Part shown: positions 33,673 to 41,426 of the stretch, piece by piece | Position numbering within the stretch: position 1 is the first letter of the stretch | Layout: each line of letters starts with the position of its first letter | Assembly: GCF_020829445.1 (NCBI RefSeq) | Contig: NZ_JAIVFV010000049.1 | Span: 1-42,580 of the forward strand | From: Nostoc sp. CHAB 5836 | Lineage (GTDB): Bacteria > Cyanobacteriota > Cyanobacteriia > Cyanobacteriales > Nostocaceae | DNA: 42,580 bases | Direction of reading: 5' to 3' | The notes under the pieces: model-generated | Databases searched by the model: none | What the model saw: only the letters and a program-made list of their open reading frames with translations | Told to the model about the DNA's origin: nothing | Program-made: the position numbers and the translations under genes

Positions 33673-34236
33673 TTATTTTGAATAACAGGTTGTGCCTAAA
33701 GTATTTTCCGGTTTGAATTCGTTACATTCTCTAGCATTTTGACGCTCTAACGACCAGCCATAAGGTTTGTCGGAGGTGACGACACCATTAGCTAAAGTTG
33801 TTAGTCGGAAGTTAGCCCCGCGAAAATTAGTAAACTGCAATTTGGCATCTTTTAAGCTTGCGGCTTCCAAATTAGCGCTGATGAAGCCGGCAAAAGACAA
33901 ATCGGCATTTTCCAAGGATGCTGATTTTAAATTTGCTCCTGTTAAAGAAGCACCTCTGAGATTCGCCGAATTCAGAAGCGCAACTGCTAAATTTGCACCA
34001 GTGAGATCCGCATTCGTGAGATCAGCTTGAGATAATATAGCACTGTTCAAGTCAGCCCCTCGCAAATTTGCTCCACTTAGATTCAGTTTAGTTAAGTCAG
34101 CACCACTCAAATTACACCGGGGACAGGCACTTGTTGCCTTCAACTGATCCAAGTCTAGCTGATTTAATGCAAGGGACTGCTCTGCAAACCCGAAACAACT
34201 TAACAGGGCGACGGTAGCAACAATCTTAAGTTTCAT
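33673..34236 (-). CDS. Exported pentapeptide-repeat protein
   Basis: The 187-residue protein has a signal peptide (1 to about 24, ending SLALN). About 20 tandem A(D/N)LxX pentapeptides follow from about residue 45 to 145 and form a right-handed quadrilateral beta helix. A short cysteine-containing tail (near 'ARECNEF' and 'TTCYSK') and an N-terminal C-P-R-C pair precede or follow the helix and may form disulfides in the periplasm. The function is unknown; such proteins are abundant in cyanobacteria. The ATG at 34236 is preferred to an in-frame TTG at 34257. Confidence 0.85.
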   Translation of the reverse strand: MKLKIVATVALLSCFGFAEQSLALNQLDLDQLKATSACPRCNLSGADLTKLNLSGANLRGADLNSAILSQADLTNADLTGANLAVALLNSANLRGASLTGANLKSASLENADLSFAGFISANLEAASLKDAKLQFTNFRGANFRLTTLANGVVTSDKPYGWSLERQNARECNEFKPENTLGTTCYSK

Positions 34237-34624
34237 ATTTTTTACTGATATCTCCAAAAATCACGAGTTACGTACATCGCGTACTGTCATACTTACATAT
34301 ACCGCTTCCCTAGCGAATAACAAGGATGAAGCATTGATTAAGAAGCTATAAAAATACTATAAATTCTAATGGTAAGACTACTCAAACTGAAATATAAGCT
34401 ATAGAATCGATTCGTAAGCAACTATACCGAACCAATTATAGACTACCACATATGTGATCCCCCTAGCTCGATGAAAAATACGACTAGGGGGATCTTGTTT
34501 TTAGGTATTGGGAGTTGGGAATTGGGAATTGATTACTTCTCCCCCATCTCCCTCATCTCCCCCATCTCCCTCATCTCCCTCATCTCCCCCATCTCCCCCA
34601 TCTCCCCCACCTCCCCCACCTCCC
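34237..34624. other. Gap between pentapeptide and kinase genes
   Basis: It contains the upstream region of the pentapeptide-repeat gene, a hairpin at 34456-34503 and a 9-bp tandem array running into the kinase stop. No gene is seen. Confidence 0.5.
34456..34503 (+). terminator. GATCCCCCTAG hairpin with T-rich tail
   Basis: Perfect 11-bp stem GATCCCCCTAG / CTAGGGGGATC with a 17-base loop, followed by TTGTTTTTA. It is oriented as a plus-strand terminator although both neighbours are on the minus strand, so it may be a repeat-borne hairpin. Confidence 0.4.
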
Positions 34625-34628
34625 TCAC
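34539..34628. repeat. 9-bp tandem array (CTCCCCCAT), 10 copies
   Basis: Ten exact-length units alternate CTCCCCCAT, CTCCCTCAT and, at the right, CTCCC(C/T)CAC. The last unit contains the stop codon of the kinase gene (TGA on the minus strand, 34625-34627). Confidence 0.9.
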
Positions 34629-36385
34629 CGCCACCCTAAAAGGCGCAATCCAGGGACAATTAGGTAGTAACTCACTCCTAACCAGAAGCTGATAAAGAAG
34701 CCTACAGAACCAAAAAAAGCCAGAGGTGAGTATAACTCTGACCAGGCTGGTTGACTGGTAAATTGGAATATCGGAGGTGCTAACCTCAAAAGAATCAAAA
34801 CGGCATAGGCGATCGCACTGCCAAAGGCAGCGAATACAGCGTACACTATGTGATGGCCGCGAAGTCCTAAGCTTAAGATGAGTAGGCAAACCGCTACTAA
34901 AATCACTGCCACTAAGCCCTCACCACTATCTTTTGGTGTGATTAATTGCAAAATCAACCAGCCGAAGCCATAGCTAATTATGCCCATCAAGGACGCCACT
35001 AAAAACCGCCTCCGTTGACCAAAACACCCGGATGCTGTCAGTCCCCAAGCGGTTCCCCAGCCAGCTGCAACGAACACCAAAATATCTGCCCCGAAGACGG
35101 GTTGAGTATTTGGCACTAATTCCTTTAGCTGACTCGAAATAAATTCCACAACCCCACGCCCCAAGCTGGTGCGATAGGCCAAAATAAAACCAGCGATCGC
35201 ACCAAAACAAGCGCCCATACTACTCAGAATCATCGCCCAAATCGTCGCCAAACAAGCTCGAAAAATTTTGATGATTGACTGAGTAATAAAAATAACGGTT
35301 TTGGTGACAGCTTGGCTCAAGTTAGCCCAAATTTGTTCAATAGCTTGTGTTAGTAGTGTAAATCTCTGGTCAGCTTGCGTTGAAGCTTGTTTAATCTTGT
35401 TTCGCAGTTGGGCAAACAACCCTGCTACTGGTAATGGTTGAGAAATCTTCGCCAAACGTTTTTGAATCATAGCTGCATTTGCTGGACGCGATCGCACATC
35501 ATCCTGCACCATCTCATCTAGCAAATCTGCTAGTTGTGGGTTGACATTCACCTCAGTTCGCCAGCGCAATTTCCCAGTTTGCTGATCTTCCAACTCTAGG
35601 GGGTATTTACCTGTTAGTAATTCAATCACCGTTCGACCAAGGGCATAAAAATCGGCACTTGGCCCGACAATACCTCCAGTCACTTGTTCTGGTGGACTGT
35701 AGCCAGAAGAAAATAATCGGGTGGAACTAGACTGAGAACGTAGTTTAGAGGCGCTGAATTGTTTTGCGCCCCCAAAATCAATTAATACTAGGCGATCGCC
35801 TTCTGTTTGCCCTGGAGGCGGGGTTACAGTTGACAAAGACGTGCCCAGCATTAAATTAGAAGGTTTGATATCCCGGTGAATAATCTGACGTTTGTGTAAT
35901 TCTTGTAAAATCTGTACAGCTTGGGCAAACCAGTTTAAAACCAAATCCTCTGGACAGCCTTGGGGAAACTTTTTTAATATCTCCTCTAAAGTCCGCCCAT
36001 TGATTTTTTCCATTACCAGACAAGGCAGTTGGTGCGGTTTGGGATTGAACAACTTTACGTGAAAATATCCATCGGCATCGACTGCGGGGACACCCGGATG
36101 CTTCAAGCTAGATAAAACCGCCGCCTCTTGGGTAAATAATTCCAGTGCCTTTGGTGAATCTTCTACCAACACTTTCAGCACTTTTTCGGTTTGAGTTTTT
36201 TCATCCCAAACCGTGTAGATTTGAGCAAATCCTCCCGATCCCAACGGCTGAAGTGGGACATAGCGGTCTAACAACTCTAGCGGTGCGCCACAGCTGTTGC
36301 AAAATTTGTTTCCCCAAGGCTGAGGATAAGGACGTTGACAATCAGGATTTATGCAGTGAACCGCACTCTGAGTGATGTGGGACAC
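34625..36385 (-). CDS. Membrane-anchored Ser/Thr protein kinase with zinc ribbon
   Basis: The 586-residue protein has a four-cysteine zinc-ribbon-like N-terminus (Cys11, Cys16, Cys29, Cys32). A Hanks-type kinase domain (about 42-310) follows, with the glycine loop G-S-G-G-F at 49-53, Lys71, HRDIKPSN at 170-177 and DFG at 203-205. A linker and a C-terminal half with about five to six hydrophobic segments (about 365-580) anchor it in the membrane. All catalytic residues are present. The start is a GTG at 36385, needed to include the first cysteine pair. The last codons run into a tandem array. The substrate is unknown. Confidence 0.88.
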   Translation of the reverse strand: MSHITQSAVHCINPDCQRPYPQPWGNKFCNSCGAPLELLDRYVPLQPLGSGGFAQIYTVWDEKTQTEKVLKVLVEDSPKALELFTQEAAVLSSLKHPGVPAVDADGYFHVKLFNPKPHQLPCLVMEKINGRTLEEILKKFPQGCPEDLVLNWFAQAVQILQELHKRQIIHRDIKPSNLMLGTSLSTVTPPPGQTEGDRLVLIDFGGAKQFSASKLRSQSSSTRLFSSGYSPPEQVTGGIVGPSADFYALGRTVIELLTGKYPLELEDQQTGKLRWRTEVNVNPQLADLLDEMVQDDVRSRPANAAMIQKRLAKISQPLPVAGLFAQLRNKIKQASTQADQRFTLLTQAIEQIWANLSQAVTKTVIFITQSIIKIFRACLATIWAMILSSMGACFGAIAGFILAYRTSLGRGVVEFISSQLKELVPNTQPVFGADILVFVAAGWGTAWGLTASGCFGQRRRFLVASLMGIISYGFGWLILQLITPKDSGEGLVAVILVAVCLLILSLGLRGHHIVYAVFAAFGSAIAYAVLILLRLAPPIFQFTSQPAWSELYSPLAFFGSVGFFISFWLGVSYYLIVPGLRLLGWR

Positions 36386-36453
36386 AACCGCTACAATACA
36401 AAGGCTGACTTGATTTTAGCGTTTCTTTAGGTTTCCTGATTTTTAAAATAGGC

Positions 36454-36482
36454 AAAAGGAAAACCCTCATAATCGATGAGGG
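36454..36482 (-). terminator. rpsU: Intrinsic terminator downstream of rpsU
   Basis: On the minus strand CCCTCAT, the loop CGATT and ATGAGGG are followed by TTTTCCTTTT. It lies about 130 nt beyond the rpsU stop. The 230 bp between rpsU and the kinase hold nothing else recognised. Confidence 0.65.
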
Positions 36483-36615
36483 CATTCGTTTATATCTAGT
36501 ACAGGTCGGCGGAAATAAACCTACCATTTAAATATAGCCAGAAAGCCTAAAATCAAAGCATGGGTGACTTTTGGTTTTTGACTTTTAACTTCCGCCTTGC
36601 GGTACTAGTCAGCCC

Positions 36616-36804
36616 TTAATTACGAAAGCTTCTCTTACTCTGTCTGTGCTTGGCAACTTCTTTGCGCTTGCGTTTTTCGAGGGGCGTTTCAAAATGACGA
36701 TGCTTTCTCATATCTGGAAAAATTCCAGCCTTGGAAACTTCTCGCTTAAATCGTCGTAAGGCTGATTCAATGTGTTCATTGTCACCTACAATTACTTGCG
36801 TCAT
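36616..36804 (-). CDS. rpsU: 30S ribosomal protein S21
   Basis: The 62-residue basic protein starts [20 protein letters not shown] and ends in a Lys/Arg-rich tail, the standard bS21 sequence. It binds the 30S platform near the anti-Shine-Dalgarno region. AGGAGA 8 nt before the ATG at 36804 fixes the start, although the frame is open further upstream. It is the second gene of an rbp-rpsU pair, an arrangement known from Anabaena, with a hairpin between the genes. Confidence 0.95.
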   Translation of the reverse strand: MTQVIVGDNEHIESALRRFKREVSKAGIFPDMRKHRHFETPLEKRKRKEVAKHRQSKRSFRN

Positions 36805-36856
36805 TATTTCTCCTACTAAGTTGACTTGATCAATGGCTATAGAGGCACTAACATTG

Positions 36857-36882
36857 CAAAAAAAAGACAGACTCCTTGTCTG
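36857..36882 (-). terminator. Hairpin plus T tract between rbp and rpsU
   Basis: On the minus strand CAGAC, the loop AAGGA and GTCTG are followed by T, C and a run of seven or more T. A short stem before a long T run suggests partial termination, so that rpsU is made at a fraction of the RNA-binding protein transcript. Confidence 0.6.
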
Positions 36883-36919
36883 ACTTAAGACTCTAGGTAA
36901 ATTTTTTTTGTTTCCCAGG

Positions 36920-37240
36920 TTAGTAGCGGTTGCGTCCACCGCCACCACCACCGTATCCGCCGCGATTACCACCAAAGGAACCTCGATCACCTCTGTCTTC
37001 CTTGGGTTTAGCCTTATTCACTTTCAGGTCACGACCCATCCACTCAGCACCATCGAGGGCTTCAATGGCAGCTGCTTCTTCAGCTTCAGTTCCCATTTCC
37101 ACAAAAGCAAAGCCTCGCGGACGACCTGTTTCCCGGTCAGTAGGTACTTGAACTCGCTTTACAGTACCATATTCTGCAAAAATACCACTTAAATCTTCTT
37201 GTGTAACATCATAAGAGAGGTTACCTACATAAATTGACAT
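36920..37240 (-). CDS. rbp: RRM-type glycine-rich RNA-binding protein
   Basis: The 106-residue protein has a single RNA-recognition motif with RNP2 IYVGNL at 3-8 and RNP1 RGFAFVEM at 42-49. A Gly/Arg/Tyr-rich tail (about 82-106) follows. Cyanobacterial Rbp proteins of this shape are usually cold-induced and bind mRNA. GGAGAG lies about 7 nt before the ATG. The long leader (37241 to about 37360) contains AAAGG/CCTTT and CAGAGA/TCTCT stems and could carry temperature control. Which numbered paralogue this is cannot be told. Confidence 0.93.
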   Translation of the reverse strand: MSIYVGNLSYDVTQEDLSGIFAEYGTVKRVQVPTDRETGRPRGFAFVEMGTEAEEAAAIEALDGAEWMGRDLKVNKAKPKEDRGDRGSFGGNRGGYGGGGGGRNRY

Positions 37241-37720
37241 CGATTCTCTCCAAAATCATCACTGTGTAGAGATTTTAATTTCTCTGAGAAGTCTGTAAAT
37301 ACTAAAAGGAAAAAGCCTTTCAATACTAAAACCAAAGACATCACTGAATTAACTCTCCTAATCATAGGATGACATAGGAGCCAGCTCTGTGCATCCATTT
37401 GTAGATAGTTAACAGATAGTTAACCAGTGATGCGATCGCTTAAGTGCGATCGCCCGCCCCTCACTACCCTAAGTACAGCCCACCGCAAAAAAGGGTTGGA
37501 AACGGAAAAAGATAAATTCTGTAGGGTGATAAAAAAAAACAGATATGCAGGGGCGCATCTTTAATATCCGAATTGAACGTTTGACTGCATTAACCATGAA
37601 GCATTACTTCAAAATTTTAATATGAAAGGCAAAGTCAGGCAACAAATCTGAATCCATTAATTTAGTTATGATTCCCACAGGTATCAATACGCTTGGGTTA
37701 AGCCGTAAAAATAAATTTGC
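37241..37720. other. Upstream region of rbp and unassigned DNA
   Basis: The first ~120 bp are the probable rbp leader. Two HIP1 octamers lie close together at about 37434 and 37447. A 'cacaggtatcaatacgcttg' segment (37678-37697) recurs partly and in a different order near 37883-37903. No gene is seen. Confidence 0.45.
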
Positions 37721-37865
37721 GTAGGTTGGGGAGCCACTGCGCCCTTGCGGGTTAAGAGACTTGTTCGCTTTTAGCGTTCCCGCAGGGTAGCACGTGGCGT
37801 TTGAGGAACGAAACCCAACATTTTCAGGCATTTGTTGGGTTTCACTAAAGTTCAACCCAACCTAC
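37721..37865. repeat. GTAGGTTGGG palindrome interrupted by another repeat
   Basis: The ends GTAGGTTGGG and CCCAACCTAC enclose the usual 'ttgaggaacgaaacccaac' arm. A segment of about 70 bp (37731-37800) lies between the left end and the arm. It contains its own 'cccttgcggg' stem and 'cgttcccgcagggtagc' piece. The uninterrupted relative at 2271-2346 shows what the empty state looks like. Confidence 0.65.
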
Positions 37866-38106
37866 AATCATCCACAAAGCCAAGCGTATTCCCACAGGTA
37901 TTGCACCCACACGCCAGTCCACTCAAGTCAGGAGACCCAAAAAAGCGGCTGACTCCTCTACTTTGGGAGACCCCTGTTGCCGCACTGGCTACCCTTTGTC
38001 TTTTTGGGGGTGTTCGGATTTAATGAGCAACCCAAGTTGGTGATCATCACCTTTCCAAGCTGTTTCCAATTCAGCTTTGACAAGTTGAACTGCGTCATCT
38101 TTGCCC

Positions 38107-38275
38107 CAGGGCTATTTCATTCTCATCTAGCCCGCCTCAGAATGAATTCTGAGTCTAATAGTGAAAGTCGTCTAAAGACGACTGAGAAAAGGTTATAGTC
38201 CGTTTTAACGGACTTTAGCTATGAGCCCGGAACTTTCAGTTCCGGGTGGTTTATGTCTAGAATGAAATAGCCCTG
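38107..38275. repeat. Multi-hairpin structured repeat, copy 3 (complete)
   Basis: Perfect 17-bp ends, CAGGGCTATTTCATTCT and its complement, bound a 169-bp unit. The unit has four stems: 'ctcagaatgaattctgag', 'agtcgtctaaagacgact', 'agtccgttttaacggact' and 'ccggaactttcagttccgg'. The right end lies inside the 3' end of the TPR gene. Confidence 0.8.
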
Positions 38276-39846
38276 TCTTTGCCCAATGCTTGCAAACTTG
38301 TCTGTAAGCCAAATAGAGAACGCCCATTATGGGGATACTTTTTTAGATCAGCACGAAAAACTTTCTCAGCTTGTGCATAATCACCCTTAGCCAAAAGCAC
38401 ACCACCCAAAGATTCCCGCGTGGGAAAGTACCAATCTGGTGGTTCCACGTAATCGAGAGTATCTTCTACTGCTACTGCTTCTTGTAATAATTTGATAGCA
38501 GATTCATAATCATGCTTTTCTCTAGCAATTTTGGCATCTAGAACTTTTGAGGCAATGTCTAAAATACGACTGGCGGGACTCAAACCGATAGTTGCTTCGG
38601 TGGAAATTCCCTGTTTGGCAGCTAGTAATGTCCGACTTTCAGTGACTGCATCTTCAAGTTTGCCTGTGGCTGCCATTGCCATACCGCGAGCAAAATGCCA
38701 AAGTGCTGTAGTGGTGGGCAAATGAACATTAGGGACAGGAGTTTTTAAGATCGCATCCCAATCACTAAAGCGTGTCTGAATTAACATTTTACTCCCCAGG
38801 AATCCTTCAAGCATTGGTGCATACGGGTCAATAGCAGTAGCATTGGCGACTAAAGTCTCTGCGGCTTGGAGAGCAGCTTGATATTTTCCTGCCATACTGC
38901 TGGCCACCATGAGGAAATATACATTGTGGTTGTAGTACATCATGGGGTAAGTGCCCTGGACTTGATATTTGTTGATGTAAATATCATCTTGAGCGATCGC
39001 CTGCACGTTTGCCTGCATTGCCCCTTCATAATCTCCCACACGAAAATAAATATGGGAAGGCATATGTACCAAGTGTCCTGCTGCTGGCGCTAAGGTTCCT
39101 AGCCGTTTAGCACTGACAAGGGCCCGTTGTGGGGAAGGCGAAGCTTCCATTGCATGGATATAGTAATGATTAGCTCCTGTATGATTTGGGTTACGTTGGA
39201 GAACTGATTCTAAAATAGCGACAATTTCTTCTGTATCTGGCTGTGGCTTGCCATCTTTAGTCCAGTGTTGCCAAGGATGCAGATCCATCAAGCTTTCTGC
39301 ATAAAGCGTCGCCGCATCTAAATCATCAGGATAGCGCTTGACTAACTTTGCCATTGCTTTGGCGTAGTCTACTGCTAGCTGATACAAATCTGCATCCGGA
39401 TCTTGGGAGTAACGTTTTGCTAAGGCGTTAATGTAGTCTCGTTCTTGGGTAGATGCTTGAGTGGAAAGTGCCAAAGCGTGCTGTACTGCTTGGTAAGCAG
39501 CTAATTCCCGGTTGGGGTCTACATTTAAGTTAATATTGGGCCCTAGAGCCAGAGCAATACCCCAATATGCGATCGCTAAATGCCCATCGAGTTTGGCAGC
39601 GTGTTGAAAAGAACGCACCGCCTCATCATGATTGAAAGCATAAATCAAATTTAATCCCTGATCGAAAAACTCTTGGGCTTGGGGATTAGAAGTGGAAACT
39701 GGATGGTGGATTGTCCCAAGTCCAGATATTAAAGTATAGGGCTGTTTTACTTGAGCATAGAGGTAAAGCGGCTTGTGGTCAGCGATCGCTGCACTAGGAG
39801 CGACTAAGGAAAGTATAAGCACCCAAACTAGAAATAAGTACTTCAT
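38257..39846 (-). CDS. Exported TPR protein with His-rich core
   Basis: The 529-residue protein has a signal peptide (1 to about 22, ending AIADH). TPR helices run throughout: an early 'QGLNLIYAFNHDEAVRSFQH' repeat, and a last pair near 'GDYAQAEKVFRADLKKYP'. Between about 220 and 310 a conserved segment, 'GANHYYIHAMEA' then 'AGHLVHMPSHIYFRVGDY', is unusually rich in His and Tyr. It marks a distinct uncharacterised TPR family and could bind metal or haem. It is probably periplasmic or surface-located. The last six codons (R-A-I-S-F-stop) are made of the inverted end of the structured repeat at 38107-38275. Confidence 0.8.
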   Translation of the reverse strand: MKYLFLVWVLILSLVAPSAAIADHKPLYLYAQVKQPYTLISGLGTIHHPVSTSNPQAQEFFDQGLNLIYAFNHDEAVRSFQHAAKLDGHLAIAYWGIALALGPNINLNVDPNRELAAYQAVQHALALSTQASTQERDYINALAKRYSQDPDADLYQLAVDYAKAMAKLVKRYPDDLDAATLYAESLMDLHPWQHWTKDGKPQPDTEEIVAILESVLQRNPNHTGANHYYIHAMEASPSPQRALVSAKRLGTLAPAAGHLVHMPSHIYFRVGDYEGAMQANVQAIAQDDIYINKYQVQGTYPMMYYNHNVYFLMVASSMAGKYQAALQAAETLVANATAIDPYAPMLEGFLGSKMLIQTRFSDWDAILKTPVPNVHLPTTTALWHFARGMAMAATGKLEDAVTESRTLLAAKQGISTEATIGLSPASRILDIASKVLDAKIAREKHDYESAIKLLQEAVAVEDTLDYVEPPDWYFPTRESLGGVLLAKGDYAQAEKVFRADLKKYPHNGRSLFGLQTSLQALGKDRAISF

Positions 39847-39862
39847 AGTCTATATTCTTAAT

Positions 39863-39997
39863 AAGTACCTTGGTGCGAAAAAATCCAAGTATGTTACGAA
39901 ACGTAAATAAGTTTAAAACCCTTACTAATGACCAATGACAAATGACAAATGACCAATGACCAATGACAAATGACAAATGACAAATGACAAATGACAA
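39863..39997 (-). repeat. Dispersed repeat with 10-copy ATGAC(A/C)A array
   Basis: 'Tggtgcgaaaa', 'acgaaacgtaaataagttta' and 'aaacccttactaatgacc' lead into ten heptamers (39928-39997) ending four bases before the stop of the kinase gene. It is in the same orientation as 41201-41336, on the other side of that gene. Confidence 0.8.
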
Positions 39998-40001
39998 ACA
40001 G

Positions 40002-41096
40002 TTAGTTTTCACCAGCGACTGGTAGACGTATAGTGAATGTACTACCCTGCCCTGGTTCAGATGTTACATCGATTGTGCCTTGATGTGCTTCGATAATGCA
40101 GCGAGATAGATATAGTCCCAAACCACTACCAGAACGCTGGTGTTTTCCTTGACGAAATCGCTCGAATAATATTGCCTGATCTGGTTGAGAAATTCCGGGC
40201 CCTGTATCTTGGATATCAATATTCACAGCTACCGGAGTCAGATAGGAGTGAATATCTACAGAACCTTTGTCTGTAAATTTGATGGCATTGCCGATGATAT
40301 TTGTCAAAACTCGCCGCAGTTCTAAGCGATCGCCCATGATGGTGCTTGCAGTTTCACCTCTATCAATGTTTACAGCTAATCCTTTTTCTTCAGCTAAGGG
40401 AGTTAATTCTTGAGAAACTTCACTAACTAATTCCTGAATATTGCAAGGAGAAATTTTTAAGGTTTTACAGCCGGCTTCATGGCGATAAACTTCTAGTAAG
40501 GTATTTACCATTTCCAGCAGGTCTTGATTACTGCCAATCATGGTATCAATTAGTTCTTCCAATTCTGGTGAAACTTCGCAAAACCTGCCTTCCAGCAATA
40601 ATTTTAATACCCGGTTAGAGGCTACCAGTGGTATGCGTAAATCGTGAGTAAAACGTGAGACAAAATCAGCCCGGAGGTTAGCCATCTGATCTCGCTCGTC
40701 GATACTATGCTTGAGGCGCAGGAGCGATCGCACTCGTGCATGAAGTTCATCATGATCGAATGGTTTACGAATAAAGTCATCTGCACCAGCGTCGAGTCCT
40801 TCAACAACGCTAGACTCATAGTGAGCCGTGAGCAGCAGAATGGGGATAAATGGCAACACCTGATTCTGTCGGATGCGTCGAGTAAATTCATAGCCATCGA
40901 TCTCCGGCATCATCACATCTAGGAGAATTAAGTCTGGCGGTGACTCTTCAACCATAGCCAGAGCTATTTTGCTATCTTTCACCAAGCTAATTTGATAGTC
41001 CTCATCTTCTAGGACTGCTTCTAAGACCAGTAGATTGTCCAAAACATCATCGACAACGAGAATTTTATCTTTTTTGACAGTTTTAGTTAAAGACAT
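40002..41096 (-). CDS. Response regulator-histidine kinase hybrid, soluble
   Basis: The 364-residue protein starts with a receiver domain (about 10-128; acidic pair Asp16-Asp17, phosphoacceptor Asp60, Lys111). A HisKA dimerisation helix with His151 (FTHDLRIPL) and a HATPase domain follow, with 'NIIGNAIKF', DTGPG and GSGLGL. There is no membrane helix or sensor domain, so its input is probably phosphotransfer to the receiver from another kinase. No partner regulator is adjacent, and the output is unknown. It lies between two direct copies of a dispersed repeat. Confidence 0.92.
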   Translation of the reverse strand: MSLTKTVKKDKILVVDDVLDNLLVLEAVLEDEDYQISLVKDSKIALAMVEESPPDLILLDVMMPEIDGYEFTRRIRQNQVLPFIPILLLTAHYESSVVEGLDAGADDFIRKPFDHDELHARVRSLLRLKHSIDERDQMANLRADFVSRFTHDLRIPLVASNRVLKLLLEGRFCEVSPELEELIDTMIGSNQDLLEMVNTLLEVYRHEAGCKTLKISPCNIQELVSEVSQELTPLAEEKGLAVNIDRGETASTIMGDRLELRRVLTNIIGNAIKFTDKGSVDIHSYLTPVAVNIDIQDTGPGISQPDQAILFERFRQGKHQRSGSGLGLYLSRCIIEAHQGTIDVTSEPGQGSTFTIRLPVAGEN

Positions 41097-41200
41097 GGCT
41101 AAATAAAAAAAAAGAAGTGCTTGGCGATCCCTAGCAAATCTAGTAATAGCTTACTTCAGCAGCGCTGAGATTATTAAGGATTCACATTTTCCTGTGAACT

Positions 41201-41336
41201 AAGTACATCTGTGCGAAAATACACAAGTAGATTATGAAACGTAAATAAGCTTAAAACCCTTACTAATGACCAATGACAAATGACCAATGACAAATGACAG
41301 CCTTAGCCAGTTAGCTTTAATTGCACCGACCTACTT
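41201..41336 (-). repeat. Dispersed repeat, second copy flanking the kinase gene
   Basis: It matches 39863-39997 ('gtgcgaaaa', 'atgaaacgtaaataagctta', 'aaacccttactaatgacc') with a shorter heptamer core and a complete right part ('agccttagccagttagcttt', 'gcaccgacctactta'). Confidence 0.8.
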
Positions 41337-41426
41337 ATCCCCAAAATCCTAAGTATTTTGCTCAATAACCGTGCCACTATAGAAAATAGAGCTGCAAATT
41401 GAGCAATAGGAAGACTAAAGAACATT

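Noticed and set aside
34533..34889. 118-codon minus-strand frame with a Met-Gly-Glu/Met-Arg-Glu repeat
   Set aside because: It is the out-of-frame reading of the kinase C-terminus plus the 9-bp tandem array; the kinase frame explains the region.
36805..36990. N-terminal extension of rpsU giving a 124-residue protein
   Set aside because: The extension reads through the terminator hairpin and the 3' part of rbp out of frame; the ATG at 36804 has a clear AGGAGA and gives the standard 62-residue S21.
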